Assembly (NCBI GenBank): GCA_033239525.1
Contig: BSYO01000025.1
Coordinates: 14,232,001 to 14,296,000 of the forward strand
Direction of reading: 5' to 3'
Origin: Nepenthes gracilis
Taxonomy: Eukaryota > Streptophyta > Magnoliopsida > Caryophyllales > Nepenthaceae
DNA: 64,000 nucleotides
Of the stretch, positions 44,601 to 55,330 are shown one piece after another. Numbering within the stretch: position 1 is the stretch's first letter; each line of letters starts with the position of its first letter. The notes under the pieces are model-generated. The model made no database searches, was not told the DNA's origin, and saw only the letters and a program-made list of their open reading frames with translations. A program made the translations under genes and the position numbers.

Positions 44601-45376
44601 AATGACGCTGCGTCGGCCAGATTTCTTCACCTCCTCCGGATGGCGATCGGTTTTCAACGGAGTGATTCCTCCGCTTCGTCTCGATCGGGCTTTGATGCGG
44701 GGTCAAGGCCCGATTTGTGGACCATCTCACCAAATCCTGTGCACGCGCGTCAAGGGAGTCCAGCGAAAAGGTCTGCGTTCCTTCGTAGAAACGCGATTAG
44801 TTCATCGCGCAGTGGCCCAATGAGTGAGCCGCCAATCTGGACACACTTATCTGGTTCCCCCGGGTCCAGTGGAACTAGATCGGTGGATTCACCAGGCTGC
44901 GCCTGCTGCAGGGTGGTCTCGTCTCGATGATCAAGTTCTCCCACCGAGCCAGTTCTGCCACCAGGGGCAATCTGGGCCATGTAACAGGTCCGCCCAGTGA
45001 CCTGATCTCCCAGAACTTCTCCAACGCCGTAGGGTGTTGGGAATTTCATTTTCAGATGCGGAATTGACGTGACTGCCCCAAACGCTGTTAGGCACGGTCT
45101 GCCTAGTATCGCGTTGTACACAGAGGGCAGGTCAACCACTAAAAATGTTAGCATTCGACTTGCTGTTTTTGGGTAGGTGCCCAGGGTGACTTCCAATTGG
45201 ATTGTCCCTTGGACGGGCACCGGTTCGTTATCAAGGCCGTACAAAGGTCCTTCAGCAGGTTTTAGTTGGTTCTTTTTCAGGCCTAATCTAAAGAACGCAT
45301 CCAAATAAAGCAAGTCCTTCGAGCTACCATTATCAATAAAGACTCGTTTCAGCTGGTAGTCCGAAGTACCATCCAA
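41676..45376 (-). pseudogene. pol of the Tat element: PR, RT, RNase H, archaeal-type RNase H, integrase; frameshifted
   Basis: Domains in order on the minus strand are these. Protease at 45376-44950 (FIDNGSSKDLLY; DNGS in place of DTGS is usual in this lineage). RT at about 44750-44000, with CVDFTDVNKA, then a stop at ATYR*AVNK near 44285, then VYVDDMLVK near 44235. RNase H at 43856-43440. The second RNase H at about 43400-43000 (LHVDGSSTDSGCGAGVIL). A zinc-binding and integrase core at 42800-42153 (DYFTKWVEA, VTDNGTQF). The integrase C-terminus ends THLKRYYQ at 41676. The reading frame changes near 44600, 44000, 43170, 42615 and 42150. RT, RNase H and integrase would copy and insert the element; this copy cannot make one polyprotein as written. 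Confidence 0.9.
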
Positions 45377-45384
45377 ACGAGTGT

Positions 45385-45470
45385 AAAATTACAAGGGGGT
45401 CGGCATGGGGGAGATTACATGATTCGAGTCACGATCTACTAAAGCTAATGATGTTATCCACTACGCTACT
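45385..45470 (-). ncRNA. tRNA-like segment (possible SINE) between gag and protease
   Basis: The minus strand reads TAGCGTAGTGGATAACA, close to a tRNA A box, then about 30 nt later GTGACTCGAATCA, close to a B box (GGTTCGANTC). The gag and pol frames stop on either side. Either a tRNA-derived SINE inserted here or it is a tRNA-like part of the element. No target duplication was found and the borders are approximate. Confidence 0.35.
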
Positions 45471-45479
45471 GTTTCTTCC

Positions 45480-47107
45480 TCCCGATCCGCTACTCCTTGC
45501 TTTGTCTTCCGTGCTCTGGCGGTCGGCCGGTGATCATATTAACTACTCCCGCCGCAATCCGATTCCGGGAGGCGTCTCGCTCTCCGCCCCTCTTCATCAC
45601 TGTTCCTGTGTTCTGTCAGTCCCTTGGACGAACCGAGTAAGATGTCCCCTGCGAATCGATCTTGATCTCCCTCTCGCAATGTCTTGCGGTCTTCGGTTGA
45701 GTGGCCGGCAGAGCGGTGAAAGTCACAAGATTGACTGATTTCGAGTCCTTCTTGAGCGTTTTTGGCCACTTCAGAACTTCTCCCGGATGACCGCATCAGA
45801 ACATTGGAGCGCGTGTCCGTCAAGGGTGTGAAGGTGGTGGGCCCATTGTCTGCGTTGCCGAGGGTCTAGTCCATTTGTTTTTGGCGGGATGTTCTCCGCC
45901 AGCAAACTTTCTTTTCCCATCACCAGGGAATGGTCGAGGCTGATCCGCCTGCTCGGGACGTTTTGCCTCGTTGGCCTCTTCTGCAGCAGCATAGGCCCTG
46001 GTGATGGATTCCGCCTCGCGAAAAGTCTGAGGATTTTTGTGGGCAAGGTGCTTGAAAAAGTCACCGTAAGTCAGCGCCGAGATGAAGCTGTCCAACTTCA
46101 TCTCCTCAGTGATCCTGGGAATCCTTCTGGCCTCAGCCACGAAGCGATCCAGGAAGCACCGTGGGTTCTCTCCCGGTTTCTGCTTTATGTGGGAGAGGTG
46201 CCATGGCTGTTTCTCTTCCCGTCGGCTCGATGCATACTGAGCCAGGAAGAGGTCCGTGAGTTCACGGAAACTGCTGACAGAACCTGAAGGGAGGTGGTGG
46301 AACCAGATCCTGGCGTCTCCCTTCAGTGTCAGCGGAAAGCAGCGGCACATCGCTGAGTCTTCTAGCCCTTGTAGACTCAGATGGGTGCGGAAGTGATCCA
46401 GGTGGTCAACCGGATCACTGCCCCCATCGTACAAGTCAAGGGACGGCATTTTAAACTTGGACGGTGAGTGGGACGGTTCGGGATCTCGGCGGTGAAGGGT
46501 GACTGTCCAAGTCGATGGCGCTTCGTCATTCCGGAACACGTGGTTCAGATTTGGTCCACTCGTGGGTCAGGGCAAGAGTGGCGTTGCGGATCTCTTGGAG
46601 TTGAGGAAATTCCTCAACTCCGTCTTGTGTTCAGCAGCCGGTCGGCTGCTGCCTCCTGTGGATCTGGCAGCCCTGGAGACTCGCTCCTGGACTGTGCGGC
46701 GGTCTTCTGCCCGAGAGTATCTAGGATTTCTCCGTTCTGGGCTCTCTGTCGGGGAAGTGCTCCCCAGCGTTCCATTGGCACATGTTCGGCCGAGGAACGT
46801 GGGAGGAAGGCGGAGCCAAATTGTGCACGATTTTTCCAGGCCTCTTGGCCGCTTCTTCTTCCTCCGGCCACCTTTCTTGGTGGCGGGAGCGGAATGACTT
46901 TGGTGGAGCCGCTTGTTGTTGTTGCTCCTTCCGCTCACAAAAACGGTTGGCGATTGTTAGCTTTGCATCCGCTCCACCGATTCTTTGGATGTAGGGCGGT
47001 GGAACTTCGCCAGTGGCCCCGTTGACCAGGACATCAGCAGCATGGCCCTGGTCGGGGTTAACAATGTCTCTAGCGGGGTCGCTAGCCTGCGCTCTCGTGT
47101 TCACCAT
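45480..47107 (-). pseudogene. gag of the Tat element, frameshifted
   Basis: The frame opens with MVNTRAQ at 47107, a typical gag start, and an in-frame ATG further upstream at 47269 lies in the LTR. The first frame ends at 46721. The Gag domain continues in another frame at 46539-45820 (SLDLYDGGSDPVDHLDHF, then a WFHHLP motif) and in a third at 45823-45539, which holds a C-x2-H-x4-H finger whose last Cys is Arg (CDFHRSAGHSTEDR). At least two frameshifts break it. Gag would form the virus-like particle and bind element RNA. Confidence 0.85.
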
Positions 47108-47171
47108 TGTTGCAGCAGAAGGTGACAGAGAGAGTTTTTGCAGATTCTTGGTGGTAGGCTTTTCGTAAGCG

Positions 47172-47191
47172 TTTCCCACAGACGGCGCCAA
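47172..47191 (-). promoter_or_regulatory. Primer-binding site of the Tat element
   Basis: The minus strand reads TTGGCGCCGTCTGTGGGAA directly after the 5' LTR end. This sequence is widespread in this position in plant gypsy elements. Confidence 0.7.
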
Positions 47192-48557
47192 TGATGCGTA
47201 CCTGGATTCGGCTTCGAACGGATTCGGATCTCTTCTGGATGGTTTGAACCGGCTCCGTTCACTGAGCACAAATCCTGCACACCACTAAACAAACGAGAGG
47301 TCAGCGTTAATGGCGGGATGTAATCCCACTGATAACACTCCGACGCTCAAGTCACCAATCGACCTTGATGGAAGGAACTGTAAAATAAGAGAAAGCTATT
47401 AAAGAGGAATGGAGTGCCTTGTTCCGGATGTCGAAAGGTGCAAGTCCTTTCGTATCCGGATGGTGGGAAAACAGAGAACGTGCGTAAGGACCCGTTCGTT
47501 GCCTTGGAATTGGAGTGTGTTTGAGAGTTTTTTCTTTGAGAGCCAGCAGTTGTTTTTTAGAGCCCTTAGGGTTTTCTCGTCTCATTCTTGCCAAGGAAGA
47601 GTCCCCAGTATGCAAGTGTTTCAGAGAGAGAGAGTTGTCAGTCAGAATACTCCAGAAAGCGTCAATGTGAGCATTCAAGAGAGCGTGTCTGGATCTGCGG
47701 ATCCAGGGCCTCTTTTATGGCAAAGATGGTGATCTTCCTTCTTTGGAAGGAATCATCCCCATCGTGATCTGTGGCCGGCCTTCCTTTTGGAGGCTGATGC
47801 CTGTTGCCCAATCGTGGTGGATTGTTTCCTTCTGAGGCAGCCAACCACTTTTCAAGTTAACCTCCTTCCTTACCGGTTGAGGTTTCTTGGTCGGGCAAGG
47901 AGTTGGAAGGATCTCGGCGCCTTCCTTATTTGAAGGGCGCGATCTTGTGATATTCCCTTTAAGATCGTGGAATATCCTTGGAAGATCGTGGCTGGCTTTG
48001 TTATGGTGATGGGCCTAAACGGGTCGGGCCCATCACCGTTAGAAAAGTTTTCGGGCCCAATGTGCGAGAGAGAGGACGGTCAACGCCGGGGGTTGACCGC
48101 TGCGTGAGTGTTGGCCGCCTCATGGAAGGCGTCGTCGTTGGACTCCATTTGGGCTATGGGCTCGAGTAGGTCTGGCCCATCACCGTAGAAGTGCCTCGTT
48201 TGGGCCCGGTGTGTAGGGGAGCGAGACGGTCAACATCGGGTTGACCGTCGACTTGTTGGCCGCGCCGTGGAGAACGAAGAGAGCGGCGGGCGGCAATCGA
48301 TGGGCCGTGGGCCTGTATGGAATAGGCCCATTAGTGTTTGCAAAGCCTCAAGGCCAAACAAATTGGTCAACACCGGGTTGACCGTTTTGAAAGGAGATAG
48401 GCTGTCACGGAATGACGGGTCAACGCCGACGTTGACCGTCCTTGGGCCTCTCAGTTCCTAGGCCCATCCTCTTATTTGGCCGTTAGAAACGTTGACCGGC
48501 CTTAATGGGCTCCCGTTGACCTTTCTTTGGGCCAGCCCATTATTGGTGTACCCATCA
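47192..48557 (-). repeat. 5' LTR of the Tat element
   Basis: 1366 bp; same ends as the 3' LTR. U3 (48070-48530 on the plus strand) holds four GGTCAAC...GTTGACC inverted pairs plus two further GTTGACC cores. The AAATAAGG TATA-like box near 47929 lies between GCGCC and GGCGC. Confidence 0.93.
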
Positions 48558-48736
48558 AAATTAATAAAATATTATTATAAAAATTATTTTATATTACATG
48601 GTTCATCTTAATAATTTATTAAAAAAATTAAAAATTATTATTTTATATCATTTTATTATATTTTATTAAAAAAATATTTTATTAACTATCTAATATTTGA
48701 TTAAAAAGATCATTTATATAATTAATGAATTGGTCC

Positions 48737-49523
48737 TGATGCGTCTTAAGGATTCGGATTAATGTACGAATCAGAAAGTCACTCTGATATACTTCGTCAT
48801 TTGAACAGATATGGGTTCGGCGTTCATAATTTTAAATTTGAATCTTACGTACTACAATAAAATATAATAGGTAAGAAGAATCAGGACTCACTCCTTATTA
48901 TATCCTCCGACGCTCAAATCAGTGATCTTTCTATTCAGATATGGAAGATGTAAAAAAATAAATGTGAGAATTTAGAGAAGATGAGGATAAGTGTATGTAT
49001 GTAATACAATACTCATTTTTGTACACTTGTTTGGCTGAATACTTTAGTATTTGTGTGCTCGTTTGGACGAATGTATTTGGTATTTACACACTCGCCTGGT
49101 GGAGTGCCTTTTTTCTTTCTCTCTATTGTCTGACCTCTTTCCTCCTCCTATTTAGGAGAGGTTGTTTATTTATAATAAGATATGTCGTTTGGTTAGTAGG
49201 TGCTTGAAATCAATGTTTAAATAATATGTTGCCTCAGATTAGTGGCGAGGGTCGTTACTTATATGTATAATGGTCTCCTTAATTCAATAATAAAGTCGCC
49301 TAACTACCAACTAATAGATCGATTTAGCCACTCGCTATATTTAGCTATTGAGTAGTTCATTATAATTTTTTAATAGCTGACTATTTAGATCACATTTCTT
49401 GATTCATGCATTTCTGTGTCATTTATCTGATGGGTTCTGAGGCATCTTCTATTGGGTCGGTTGTATTTAAACTTTTTTATCTATTTGTGTATTGGGTCGG
49501 CCCGTATTTGACCGTACCTATCG
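48737..49523 (-). mobile_element. Solo LTR, about 787 bp, TSD GGTCC
   Basis: It starts on the plus strand TGATGCGTCTTAAGG and ends ACCGTACCTATCG, with GGTCC on both sides (48732-48736, 49524-49528). The minus-strand terminal domain (TGATTTGAGCGTCGGAGGAT near 48910) fits the superfamily. The last base of the pair TG...CA is changed on the right. Confidence 0.7.
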
Positions 49524-49528
49524 GGTCC

Positions 49529-50407
49529 TATTTCTGAATTATAAAAACAAAATAACTCATTAACAATAGAGGATCAGGCAATTTTTTAGATACCGAATAA
49601 ACAATTTTTTTTCATATTTAAATGGCCACGGAAAATTAAAAACCTTTCTAATAATTGGATTTTGGATGGTCTTCCAGAAAAATAAAGTATGGCAAATGGA
49701 GAAAAATGCATTTCATATATATTTTAAAAAAAATAACTTTAGCTATAAATTTAAATATATTTATGATATATATTTTTATAGTACGATATTATAAATAATG
49801 TAATAATTTTAATAATTTATATAAATATTATAATCTCATAATTTTTTTTTACAATTATTTGATACAAATATTTTCAAGTAATTAAAAATTCTCTTTCTAA
49901 CATCATTTTAAATTATAATATTAGCTGTAAATTTACCATGATGGACATCTTCCCAACTCATTCGTTCAGTTATAATCCCCCACACCCCCAAAAAAAAAAA
50001 TAAAATAAAATAATTAAGATTTCAAATTTGCCCCTAACACTAAATCACGTATCTTTGCATTGCATCTTAAGCAATGTGTCAAGATATTATGCATGAAGAA
50101 GAGTTCTTTTAAGTATAATATTTTAAGTATTTCTAAATTATAAATTTTATAATATTAATTAGATATTATAGTCTTTCTTAATATTTATACGAGATTTCAG
50201 AATATTTGGTGATTAGAAAATATTTAAAATTATTTTAGGTAAAGAATTATAGAATCAGTCACGACGTTCAACTTTACGTTTAAACAGCTTTTTGAACATC
50301 AGATAATTATTATGAGGATAGATTGATTTTTTTTGTACAAATGGTCAAAAAAAGTTATAATTATAACCACCGAAGATAATATTAAAAATTGGTTAATCAA
50401 CCTAGTA
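49529..50407. other. AT-rich intergenic DNA
   Basis: No gene or clear repeat recognised. Confidence 0.5.
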
Positions 50408-50602
50408 AGGACTAGCTCGGGGGCTTGTGCCGTGGCATAGGGTCTACTCCGCAAATTATAGCCGTTTGTCTAAAATCAGACTGTCGCGATTTGCGGAACC
50501 TATTTTTTTTGTTTTTATTTGAAAGAATATTAAAAAGCCGTCTGACTATTGGATTTGCGGCCGAACGGCTATGATTGCGGCACTGGGCCCCTCGGTTCTA
50601 AT
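50408..50602. mobile_element. Foldback element related to the 35143-35380 MITE
   Basis: The left end reads GGACTAGCTCGGGGGCTTGTGCCG; the right end on the other strand AGAACCGAGGGGCCCAGTGCCG. The inner parts hold GCCGTTTGTCT and GCCGTCTGACT. A 9 bp duplication was not found. The AGAACC terminus matches that of the 35143 MITE. Confidence 0.55.
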
Positions 50603-52439
50603 TAGGACATGTTTGGATGGATAAATTTCTTAAAAAATTGAAAATCCTCTAACTACATATGTAAGACTTATCCTACATAATTAAAACTTGTAAATTTCTT
50701 ACAAATTGATTAAAAAGAAAGAAAGCTTATAGAAAATCTAGAGAAAGAAAGAGAAGTTGTCTAAAGAATTCAATCTTGAAAGATTTTAAGAAAATTAATC
50801 GTAGAGAAGATCAATGATCCTTAATACTTGTAGGTTCATATCCTCTTACTGTAAGTTCATGTTATTCCTTTGGAAATCAGTTCTTCCTTCTCCATTTCGA
50901 TGCCACGGTTTGCGTATTTACCGAAGAAATCTTAAATTTTCTCATGTTGAAAAGAAATCTAAGTATAAATTTTACGCGAGTTCATAATTATATGATCAAA
51001 TGTCTTTCAATTTATGCATGTTCTAGAAAGAATAATCTAGCTTCATTTATCTCCTTAACTTTTTCAAGTAATCATGAAATGATATAATTCTTGTGGTTTT
51101 CATTATGATATTCAAATCTTAGTATATTCAATTGGAAATGTGTGTCAATATGTAAGTGAAATTTCACATAATTACTAAAAACTAAGGACAAAAAATGAAG
51201 AATAAGGTATGAAGATGGAAGTGAATATGAAATCACATGAATATGAAATCATGTCTATAATTAGTCTTTATTTAAGCATTTTGATATGAATAAAATTGTT
51301 CATCATCTTATCCTTTAAATACATTTAAAAATTGTTTGAATTTGAAATTATTTGTATATGTTTTCGGTCCAGTGTTTGATGCTATGTTCAAATGTTAGAG
51401 TATTTTTGGAGCAATTTTATCCAATTTTTAATTTTTTTTAAATTCTAGTCAAATCTATCATGTCTAATGGATAATTCTCATCAATTCTTATACATAAGAT
51501 TTCGTAGATATTGTTCGAGCCCTCATCCATGAATAAAAGTCACTTATTGAAGAGATCTTTAGACTTTCACCCCATTTGAAACCGAAATGACAATTTTTGA
51601 TTTTTTACTGTTTGAATGGCGTGCGATCTCTGTTTGAATGTCAATTTCTCTTTGGCATGTGACCTCGCATTCAAATGTCAAACACATATTATTATCCATA
51701 GTATTGGAATTGTCCCATTTTTTTATACCTTGATATTTGGTCTTTGATACTTTAGTTAACTAATGAAAATTTTTCTTTTTGCTCATGGTTGTGGTTAAGG
51801 TTAAGTAGATTACATAAAAATATCTCAATATCAAGAAATCTAAAACTTGTGACATTAAGATATAGTATGTAATTTTTTAAAATTGATTTTTATATTCTAA
51901 TAGATGTTGGTTTGTGATGTGATGCTTATGACGCAAGACCATCTTATTGTTTTATTAACAGGATATTGACCGAAGACATTAGATATAGTTATTGTGATGC
52001 CACTTGCTGATTGAACTGGCATTGCCAATCGAGATAATTAAGTTTATGATCTGGGAACATTAGTGATCTCGTGTTATTTGCTCAGCTAGACAATGGTGTA
52101 AATACAATAGCATTTGGTCGATGTGAGTTAAATATATAAGAGATTGTTGATATTCTCATAGTGATTTATGGTTGTATTAGATGAATAGGTCACACCTTCT
52201 GCATCTTATATGAAAATCTTGGCTCTTTTCTTTGGATTTTCAGTTAATATGTCGTTTTGTTATATTGTTGTTACCTCAAATCTTTATACTCTTGTTTATT
52301 TAGAGGTATATTTTATTGTCGTATTATTATAAGCATACTAATATTATTGATTTATATAACTTATTAAATATTTGACTCACTTTTTATTATTTTTTGAACT
52401 CTGTCAAAGTAAATGTCGGTTCATTGAAGACTAAGTATA
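50603..52439. other. AT-rich DNA, no gene recognised
   Basis: It may include the decayed 5' part of the LINE whose RT lies at 54810-55330, since the LTR at 52445-54647 inserted between them, but no motif could be read here. Confidence 0.4.
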
Positions 52440-52444
52440 GATCT

Positions 52445-54384
52445 TGTGACGGACCATACTTTCTACTAAAAATCCGATAGAGTTTTCTCTATAATACGAT
52501 CGTCGAGCTGATACAAAATCTGTACAATCATCTGTACAACACATAATACATCCAACAATTCCAACAACTAACAACGTACAACATCAACACAACTAACAAT
52601 AGACAACATCAACACAAAACTACACAGGATCCAAATTGCCACTTCTTAGTTGCGGCTCCAACATTGTATATTTATACACAATGTCGGCCAAAGAGAGATG
52701 TTATTAGGTACTTGTAACAAACCACAATATCCTGCGGAAGTATAAATAATCCAAACGATTGCAGAAATTAAACTACCTAATCATTAATCATTTGTCCAAC
52801 ATTCGTTGATAAACCCAACTGAAATATGAAAGTATACATTTAATTACAATCTATAAGGTATAAGTCTTTTGATCTGGTCTTTTGAATCCCGAGCTTAGTC
52901 CACTTCTAATCACTATACTATCCCATTTTGGTTGACAAACCTGTGTTAAATTGGAGACAATGGTAAGAAATGGTGAGCTAAAAAACCCAATAAGTGCACC
53001 ACAACTAGGATGGTTAGCAATATGGGCAAATAGAGCATAAGCATAAGCAAGTAGACAAAAAGGAGACATGATCATATTGCGGATGCACAAATATAAAATA
53101 TGATTGAATGTGTTTTAGAATGTAATTGGTTTATCATATTTGTCCTTCTTTTCTTTGAAATGTGAATTATGCATTATTACTCATTTTTACGGATCAGAGT
53201 CAGTAGGCCTTACTAATAAAAGGTGCGGGAGGAAGAGGAAGGATCATGATACCCCACATGGTTTAAGGTAAAACAACATACTCAACGCCCAAACAAACTA
53301 CCTGTAATAAGCCAAACACCACGTGGTATAGTGGTATGCCAATCACCCACTACTTCAACCTCCCGCGGTTCAAAAGCAGTCCCTATCGTTCCATAGTAGT
53401 ATTCTATGGCATGCCACAAACGTCACCTGCTCACATAAGCGACCGGGATACACAGCCAAAGTAACCATTGGGTTTCTACCGTGGTATTAATGGCCAGTTA
53501 GAGAATACTACCCAATGAACATAAGTCCAAGATCCTAGTTTCATTATTCAAATTAATTTGAGAGAAAGTCCACCACATCCAATTCAATTCACATTATCTC
53601 CATTTGGGAGAATCGATCATTCACATATTATATATCACATTGTGGACTTTTCTCCGATTACACATACTATTATTATCTTCTATTCGGATAGTTTATTCAC
53701 AATATCTCCAATTTATTTACAATATCTCCCACCGGGAGATTGATTCAATCACTCAATTATGGGTTTCCCCTCTTCATACTTTGTACAATCTTTATCTTCA
53801 ATTCAGATTGATTAGGGCTTCATTCAATTATTGGTTTCATTCAGCCCTAAAAATTGGAAGCCGAAACTACCCGACGTGGGTGAACAGTGCACGTACGCAT
53901 GGATTAGGGTTTCGGGGTTGCGAAAATCAAACGAAAACTAACCAATTGGACATGGGATTCACATATATACATAATTAGGCTATGGGTATTACATGTACAT
54001 ATATGGGTTGTGTATCGGGATAATAATACTCGAAGGGAATCAAACAAAAATTAACAAGAACAAAAGAGAATGATATGAATGCACTTGCCTCGACCCGATT
54101 TACCATTTCTCCAACTAGCTCGAACACAGAATCGGATCCGAAAGCCTTCATTTGGCCGTTTCTCCTTCGCGCGATTCTCTCCCTAAAACGGCTCTCCGCC
54201 GCGCACTACCACTGCTCCATCCCTCACGTTACTGTCGTTGTCTTGCCTGTGAGCTGCCACCGCTCTCATCGTCCACAGCAGTCGTCATCACTGCCGCCGA
54301 AGCCCTCTACTCTCTCGCCGCTGAAACCCTAACCCTCCCCTTCTCTCTTCGTGAATGTCTTTCCCCCATATCCCTTTCCCCTGC

Positions 54385-54454
<70 letters not shown>

Positions 54455-54647
54455 TTGTTTTTTTTAATCTCAAAATTTAAATTAGTATTCGGATGATCGA
54501 ACGGGTGCACCCTGGGAACCAGTCCAACAATTCCAAACATTCTCTAAAATTTTTATATTATTTAATTAAATTTTATCACTACCAAATTATCCAATAAATA
54601 AATAACTAAACTCAATTAAATTGAATAGAAATATGCATAATATTACA
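52445..54647. mobile_element. Solo LTR, 2203 bp, TSD GATCT
   Basis: It starts TGTGACGGACC and ends CATAATATTACA, with GATCT at 52440-52444 and 54648-54652. The layout resembles the LTR at 29507-30967: TGTRACG start, GC-richer block with CCGCCG-type text, pyrimidine tract, then a TTA run near the end. It is probably a diverged member of the same LTR group. Frames inside it are not genes. Confidence 0.8.
54386..54447 (+). repeat. (TTA)n microsatellite in the solo LTR
   Basis: About 20 TTA units followed by a TATATATA stretch. Confidence 0.95.
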
Positions 54648-54809
54648 GATCTTTGATGTTGTAAAAGAACAGTGAAAAGTCTCCAGTTAATTTTACTTAG
54701 ACTTTATTTTATGTTGTTTTATATTGTAAGGTAATAGTAGTTATATTTATGTCAGATTTAGGATTATAGTTGCTATTTGTACTTAAAGTTGTAAGCTTTA
54801 TTTATATTA

Positions 54810-55330
54810 ATAAAATGAATTGGATGCTTACTCAATTTGAGGGTTTCAATCGTGATTTTATGATCTTTTGTATTACGATATGAGATCTTGAATTTTATTT
54901 AGATAATGGGCCATATCATAACAATAAGTTCTCTAATAGGGTGACCTATTTCTTGTTTGGCCTTAATATGGAGGTACTTGATGTAATAGTGCACCAACAT
55001 ATTAGCTAGGAATCCACTTTGTGGTATCTCTGAAGATGTGAAACTAATATAAATGTGGTGCTATATTTTGCATATGACCTATTACTTTTTAGTGTGTAGA
55101 ACAAACTTGAGTCCATTATGCAGGCCTTGAAAGACTGTTTGAATGAGTTCTCAGAATTCTTGAGGCTACAACATAATTGTTTCAGTAGTGAGTTCTTTAC
55201 TTGCATTGATGATTCCATTCTTATTGACAATATTCATGTCGTTATAGGTTCCAAACATGTAAACCTATCGTTGTCCAACCCAGTAGTGCATCTTATCACG
55301 AAAATGTTTTCTATCTTAGATACCGAGTAA
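54810..55330 (+). pseudogene. L1-type LINE reverse transcriptase, degenerate fragment
   Basis: Frames read TQFEGFNRDFMIF, then FLFGLNMEVL (family: QGDPLSPYLFxLxMEVLS), then VVLYFAYDLLLFSV, where L1-type RTs have the catalytic FADDLLLF, then a stop, then NKLESIMQALKDCLNEFSEF and onward to 55330. The first catalytic Asp is Tyr, and several stops and frameshifts occur. Non-functional relic of a non-LTR retrotransposon. Confidence 0.75.

Larger units (their letters stand above)
36838..48557 (-). mobile_element. Complete Tat-lineage Ty3/gypsy retrotransposon, 11.7 kb, TSD AAATT
   Basis: Two LTRs of about 1.36 kb, TG...CA ends, and a perfect 5 bp target duplication AAATT (36833-36837 and 48558-48562). 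On the minus strand the order is 5' LTR, primer site, gag, protease, RT, RNase H, a second archaeal-type RNase H, integrase, minisatellite, antisense ORF, polypurine tract, 3' LTR. The second RNase H, the DNGS protease and the antisense ORF are hallmarks of the Tat/Ogre/Retand group. gag and pol carry many frameshifts, so the copy is non-autonomous now (or the sequence has base-call errors, see findings). Confidence 0.95.

Noticed and set aside
46468..47025. 185-codon plus-strand frame
   Set aside because: Antisense to gag of the Tat element; no domain, and codon content is that of the reverse complement of a Lys/Arg-rich gag.
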